From CAYNYF01 sp964401385 (GTDB lineage: Bacteria; Planctomycetota; Phycisphaerae; SM23-33): 14,356 bases of DNA. The notes beneath the pieces are model-generated. The model was not told where the DNA came from and did no database searches. It saw only the letters and a list, made by a program, of their open reading frames with translations. Shown piece by piece: positions 12,477-14,356 of this stretch. Each line of letters begins with the position of its first letter. The first letter of the stretch is position 1. The position numbers and the translations under genes are program-made. Where the stretch lies: NCBI GenBank assembly GCA_964401385.1, contig CAYNYF010000096.1:1-14356 (forward strand), written 5' to 3'.

Positions 12477-14231
12477 TCATCCCCACACCACGTCGCTGAG
12501 GTGCATTTCGACGCTGGTCCTGCCGCGGAAGCGGCTCAGCACCGGCTGGCCGGCCACGTCCACCGTGTTGACCCCGGCCAGGCTGTCGGCCAGATCGCCC
12601 ATGCGGAATCCCACGCACCGCAGGCGGGCGTCGCCCTGGGCGGCGAGGAAGCTCACCGTGGCGCCGCCGCGGCCGAGGCGCTGCGGCGGCGTGAGGATGC
12701 GGCAGCCGCGCACCGCCACCAGCGGGCGCGGGTTGCCCCGCCCGAAAGGCGCCAGTCGTTCCAGGTGCTCGGCCACCGGCTGGCTCAGCTCCGCCAACTT
12801 CGTCTCGGCGTCGATGCGCAGCACCGGTCGGAGGTCCTCGGCCGAGAGCCGCTCGCCCGCGCAGCCCGTGAATGCCTCGGCGAATGCTTTGACGTTGCCG
12901 GCCGGCAGCCGCAGCCCGCCGGCCATGGCGTGCCCGCCGAAGCTGGTCAAATGCTCGGCACAGGCGGCCATGGCGTCGCGCATGTCGAAGCCCGGAATGC
13001 TCCGGCCGGAGCCGCGCCCCTCGTCGCCGTCCAGGGCGATCACCACCGCCGGCCGGCCGAAGCGATCGACCAGGCGCGAGGCCACGATGCCCACCACGCC
13101 AGCGTGCCAGTTGCGGCGGGCCACCACGATGGCGCGGTCGGTCCCGGCCGCCGCCGAGCCGGATTCGACCATCTCCACCGCCTCCTGGCGGATCTGCTGT
13201 TCGACGCGCTGCCTCTCGGCGTTCATCCGCTCCAGGCGGGCGGCGATTCGCCGGGCGCGGTCGGCGTCGACCCTCGTCAGCAGCTCCACGGCCGCGCGGG
13301 CGTGGCCCATCCGCCCGCAGGCGTTCAGCCGCGGGGCCAGGCGGAAGCCCACGTGGTAGGCGTCCAGCTTTTCGCCGGTCAGCCCGGCCGAGGCCACCAA
13401 CGCGCGGATGCCCACGTGCTCGATGGTCGCCAGGCCCTTCAGGCCGTACACCGCCAGCACGCGGTTCTCCCCCAGCAGCGGCACCACGTCGGCGATGATG
13501 CCCAACGCCGCCAGCGAAGTGGCCTCCACCAGGAACTCCCGCGTGGGCTGATCGACCCGGTCGGACCCGCAAGCGGCGCGGGCGAACTGCCAGGCGAGCT
13601 TGAAGGCCACCCCCGCCCCGGCCAGGTCGTGGTTGGGGTAGGCCCCGCCGGGCAGGTTCGGGTGCACGACAGCCAAGGCCGGCGGCAGGACGTCCCCGAC
13701 CGCGTGATGGTCGGTGACGATCACGTCCATGCCGAGCTGCCGGGCCCGCCGCAGCGGCTCCACGGCCGTGACGCCGCAGTCCACCGTGACCATCAGCTTC
13801 GTCCCGTCGGCGGCGATCTTCTCGACGGCCTTCAGGTTCACGCCGTAGCCCTCGGCCAGCCGGTGCGGAACGTAGTAGTCCACGTCCGCCTCGTGCATGG
13901 CCAGGCAGCGGTACAGGATCGCCACCCCGGTCATGCCGTCCACGTCGTAGTCGCCGTAGATGCAGATCCTCTCCCTCTCGCGGACCGCCCGGCCGAGCCG
14001 CTCGACGGCCCGGTCGATGTCGGGAAGCAAGTCGGGCGGATGAAGGTCGGTCAGCTTGGGGGAGAGGAATCGGCCGATGGCTTCGGCGTCGTCCAGCCCG
14101 CGGTTGTGCAGGATCTGGGCGATCAGGGGCGAGGTCTTCAGCCGCCGGGCCATTTCCCCGGCCGCGGGCCAGGCGGGGGCGATTTCCCAGCGAGTCCCCG
14201 CCCGCCGCCATGCGTTTCGAGAAGACCTCAT
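12477..14231 (-). CDS. recJ: Single-stranded-DNA-specific 5'-3' exonuclease RecJ
   Basis: A 584-residue DHH-family nuclease acting in recombination repair (RecF pathway) and mismatch and base excision repair. The DHH domain motifs are all present: YGDYDVDGMTG (92-102), VTVDCGVT (149-155, Asp151), VTDHHAVGD (172-180) and VVHPNLPG (188-195), with GAGVAFKL behind. The DHHA1 half has CGRMGHARAA and the glycine-rich FGGHAMAGG. A C-terminal OB-fold region follows, ending in HLSDVVWG. Length is normal for bacterial RecJ. ATG 14231 is chosen because GGAAGGTGA lies upstream with a spacer of 9 bases and the N-terminal Trp-rich start fits; the frame is open to 14298 and beyond only as noise. It converges on pssA with a 35-base gap and has its own promoter. 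Confidence 0.96.
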   Translation of the reverse strand: MRSSRNAWRRAGTRWEIAPAWPAAGEMARRLKTSPLIAQILHNRGLDDAEAIGRFLSPKLTDLHPPDLLPDIDRAVERLGRAVRERERICIYGDYDVDGMTGVAILYRCLAMHEADVDYYVPHRLAEGYGVNLKAVEKIAADGTKLMVTVDCGVTAVEPLRRARQLGMDVIVTDHHAVGDVLPPALAVVHPNLPGGAYPNHDLAGAGVAFKLAWQFARAACGSDRVDQPTREFLVEATSLAALGIIADVVPLLGENRVLAVYGLKGLATIEHVGIRALVASAGLTGEKLDAYHVGFRLAPRLNACGRMGHARAAVELLTRVDADRARRIAARLERMNAERQRVEQQIRQEAVEMVESGSAAAGTDRAIVVARRNWHAGVVGIVASRLVDRFGRPAVVIALDGDEGRGSGRSIPGFDMRDAMAACAEHLTSFGGHAMAGGLRLPAGNVKAFAEAFTGCAGERLSAEDLRPVLRIDAETKLAELSQPVAEHLERLAPFGRGNPRPLVAVRGCRILTPPQRLGRGGATVSFLAAQGDARLRCVGFRMGDLADSLAGVNTVDVAGQPVLSRFRGRTSVEMHLSDVVWG

Positions 14232-14266
14232 TCGGCGAACTCACCTTCCGTCTCAGGCGTGCAGGC

Positions 14267-14295
14267 ATTATACGGCCAATGCGGAGATGCCTGAA
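14267..14295 (-). promoter_or_regulatory. Promoter of recJ
   Basis: Reading leftward, a perfect -10 TATAAT (14272-14267) is preceded at 17 bases by TTCAGG (14295-14290), a poor -35 (3 of 6). Transcription would begin near 14260, giving a leader of about 29 bases before the recJ ATG. This is the best -10 box in the window. Confidence 0.6.
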
Positions 14296-14356
14296 CAACG
14301 AGATGACGACCGCAAGCCATACCCGGCCGACGCCCGGCCCGCCTGCTTGCCTGCCG

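Noticed and set aside
12165..14294. A 709-codon plus-strand frame opposite recJ
   Set aside because: Antisense shadow of recJ; rich in His, Arg, Gln and Gly with no domain-like pattern.
10519..14298. A 1259-codon open frame on the minus strand spanning psd, pssA and recJ
   Set aside because: The product is Arg/Gly/Pro-rich, low-complexity and in a different frame from recJ. GC-rich third positions keep alternate frames open; recJ, psd and pssA explain the DNA.
14287..14356. Possible start of a plus-strand gene (MPEQRDDDRKPYPADA...) running off the window
   Set aside because: Only 23 codons are visible, GGAG abuts the ATG with no spacing, it overlaps the recJ -35 region, and no plus-strand promoter is evident; cannot be supported.

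Overview
The window is GC-rich, densely coding bacterial DNA holding mainly housekeeping and carbohydrate-related genes. I see no rRNA, tRNA, CRISPR array, insertion sequence or phage gene. A Planctomycetota-like origin is my best guess. It rests on the high G+C, a cytosolic sulfatase-fold enzyme beside a secreted SGNH hydrolase and a GH4 glycosidase, RraA-like and LemA genes, and a paired psd-pssA operon. No marker gene here proves it.

Region 1 (1-3639, + strand) is a tight operon: the 3' part of purL, a GNAT acetyltransferase, purQ and a PhnP-like metallo-beta-lactamase-fold hydrolase. PurL and PurQ are the synthase and glutaminase parts of FGAM synthetase (fourth step of purine synthesis); the GNAT gene sits between them with gaps of only 19 and 27 bases.

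Region 2 (3640-6302, + strand) holds a GH4 (MelA-type) NAD-dependent glycosidase with a candidate promoter and a leader hairpin, then a secreted SGNH/GDSL hydrolase. Converging on it (minus strand, 6363-9131) is a probable gene string read right to left: an unrecognised single-pass membrane protein, LemA (stop and start overlap, ATGA), and a sulfatase-superfamily enzyme that has threonine where sulfatases carry the formylglycine cysteine or serine.

Region 3 (9299-10537) has an RraA-like gene (+) converging on a stand-alone PPC/DUF296 gene (-).

Region 4 (10538-12441, + strand): after a divergent intergenic region with a strong dyad and a good sigma70-type promoter come psd and pssA, overlapping by 4 bases. 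Together they make phosphatidylserine and decarboxylate it to phosphatidylethanolamine. recJ (minus, 12477-14231) converges on them and has its own promoter with a perfect TATAAT.

Most of the window is ordinary. The points most worth a second look are the Thr-type sulfatase homologue, the LemA-linked membrane protein, the GNAT/MBL insertion in the purine operon, and the hairpin beside the GH4 ribosome binding site. I do not see a clear new multi-gene system.
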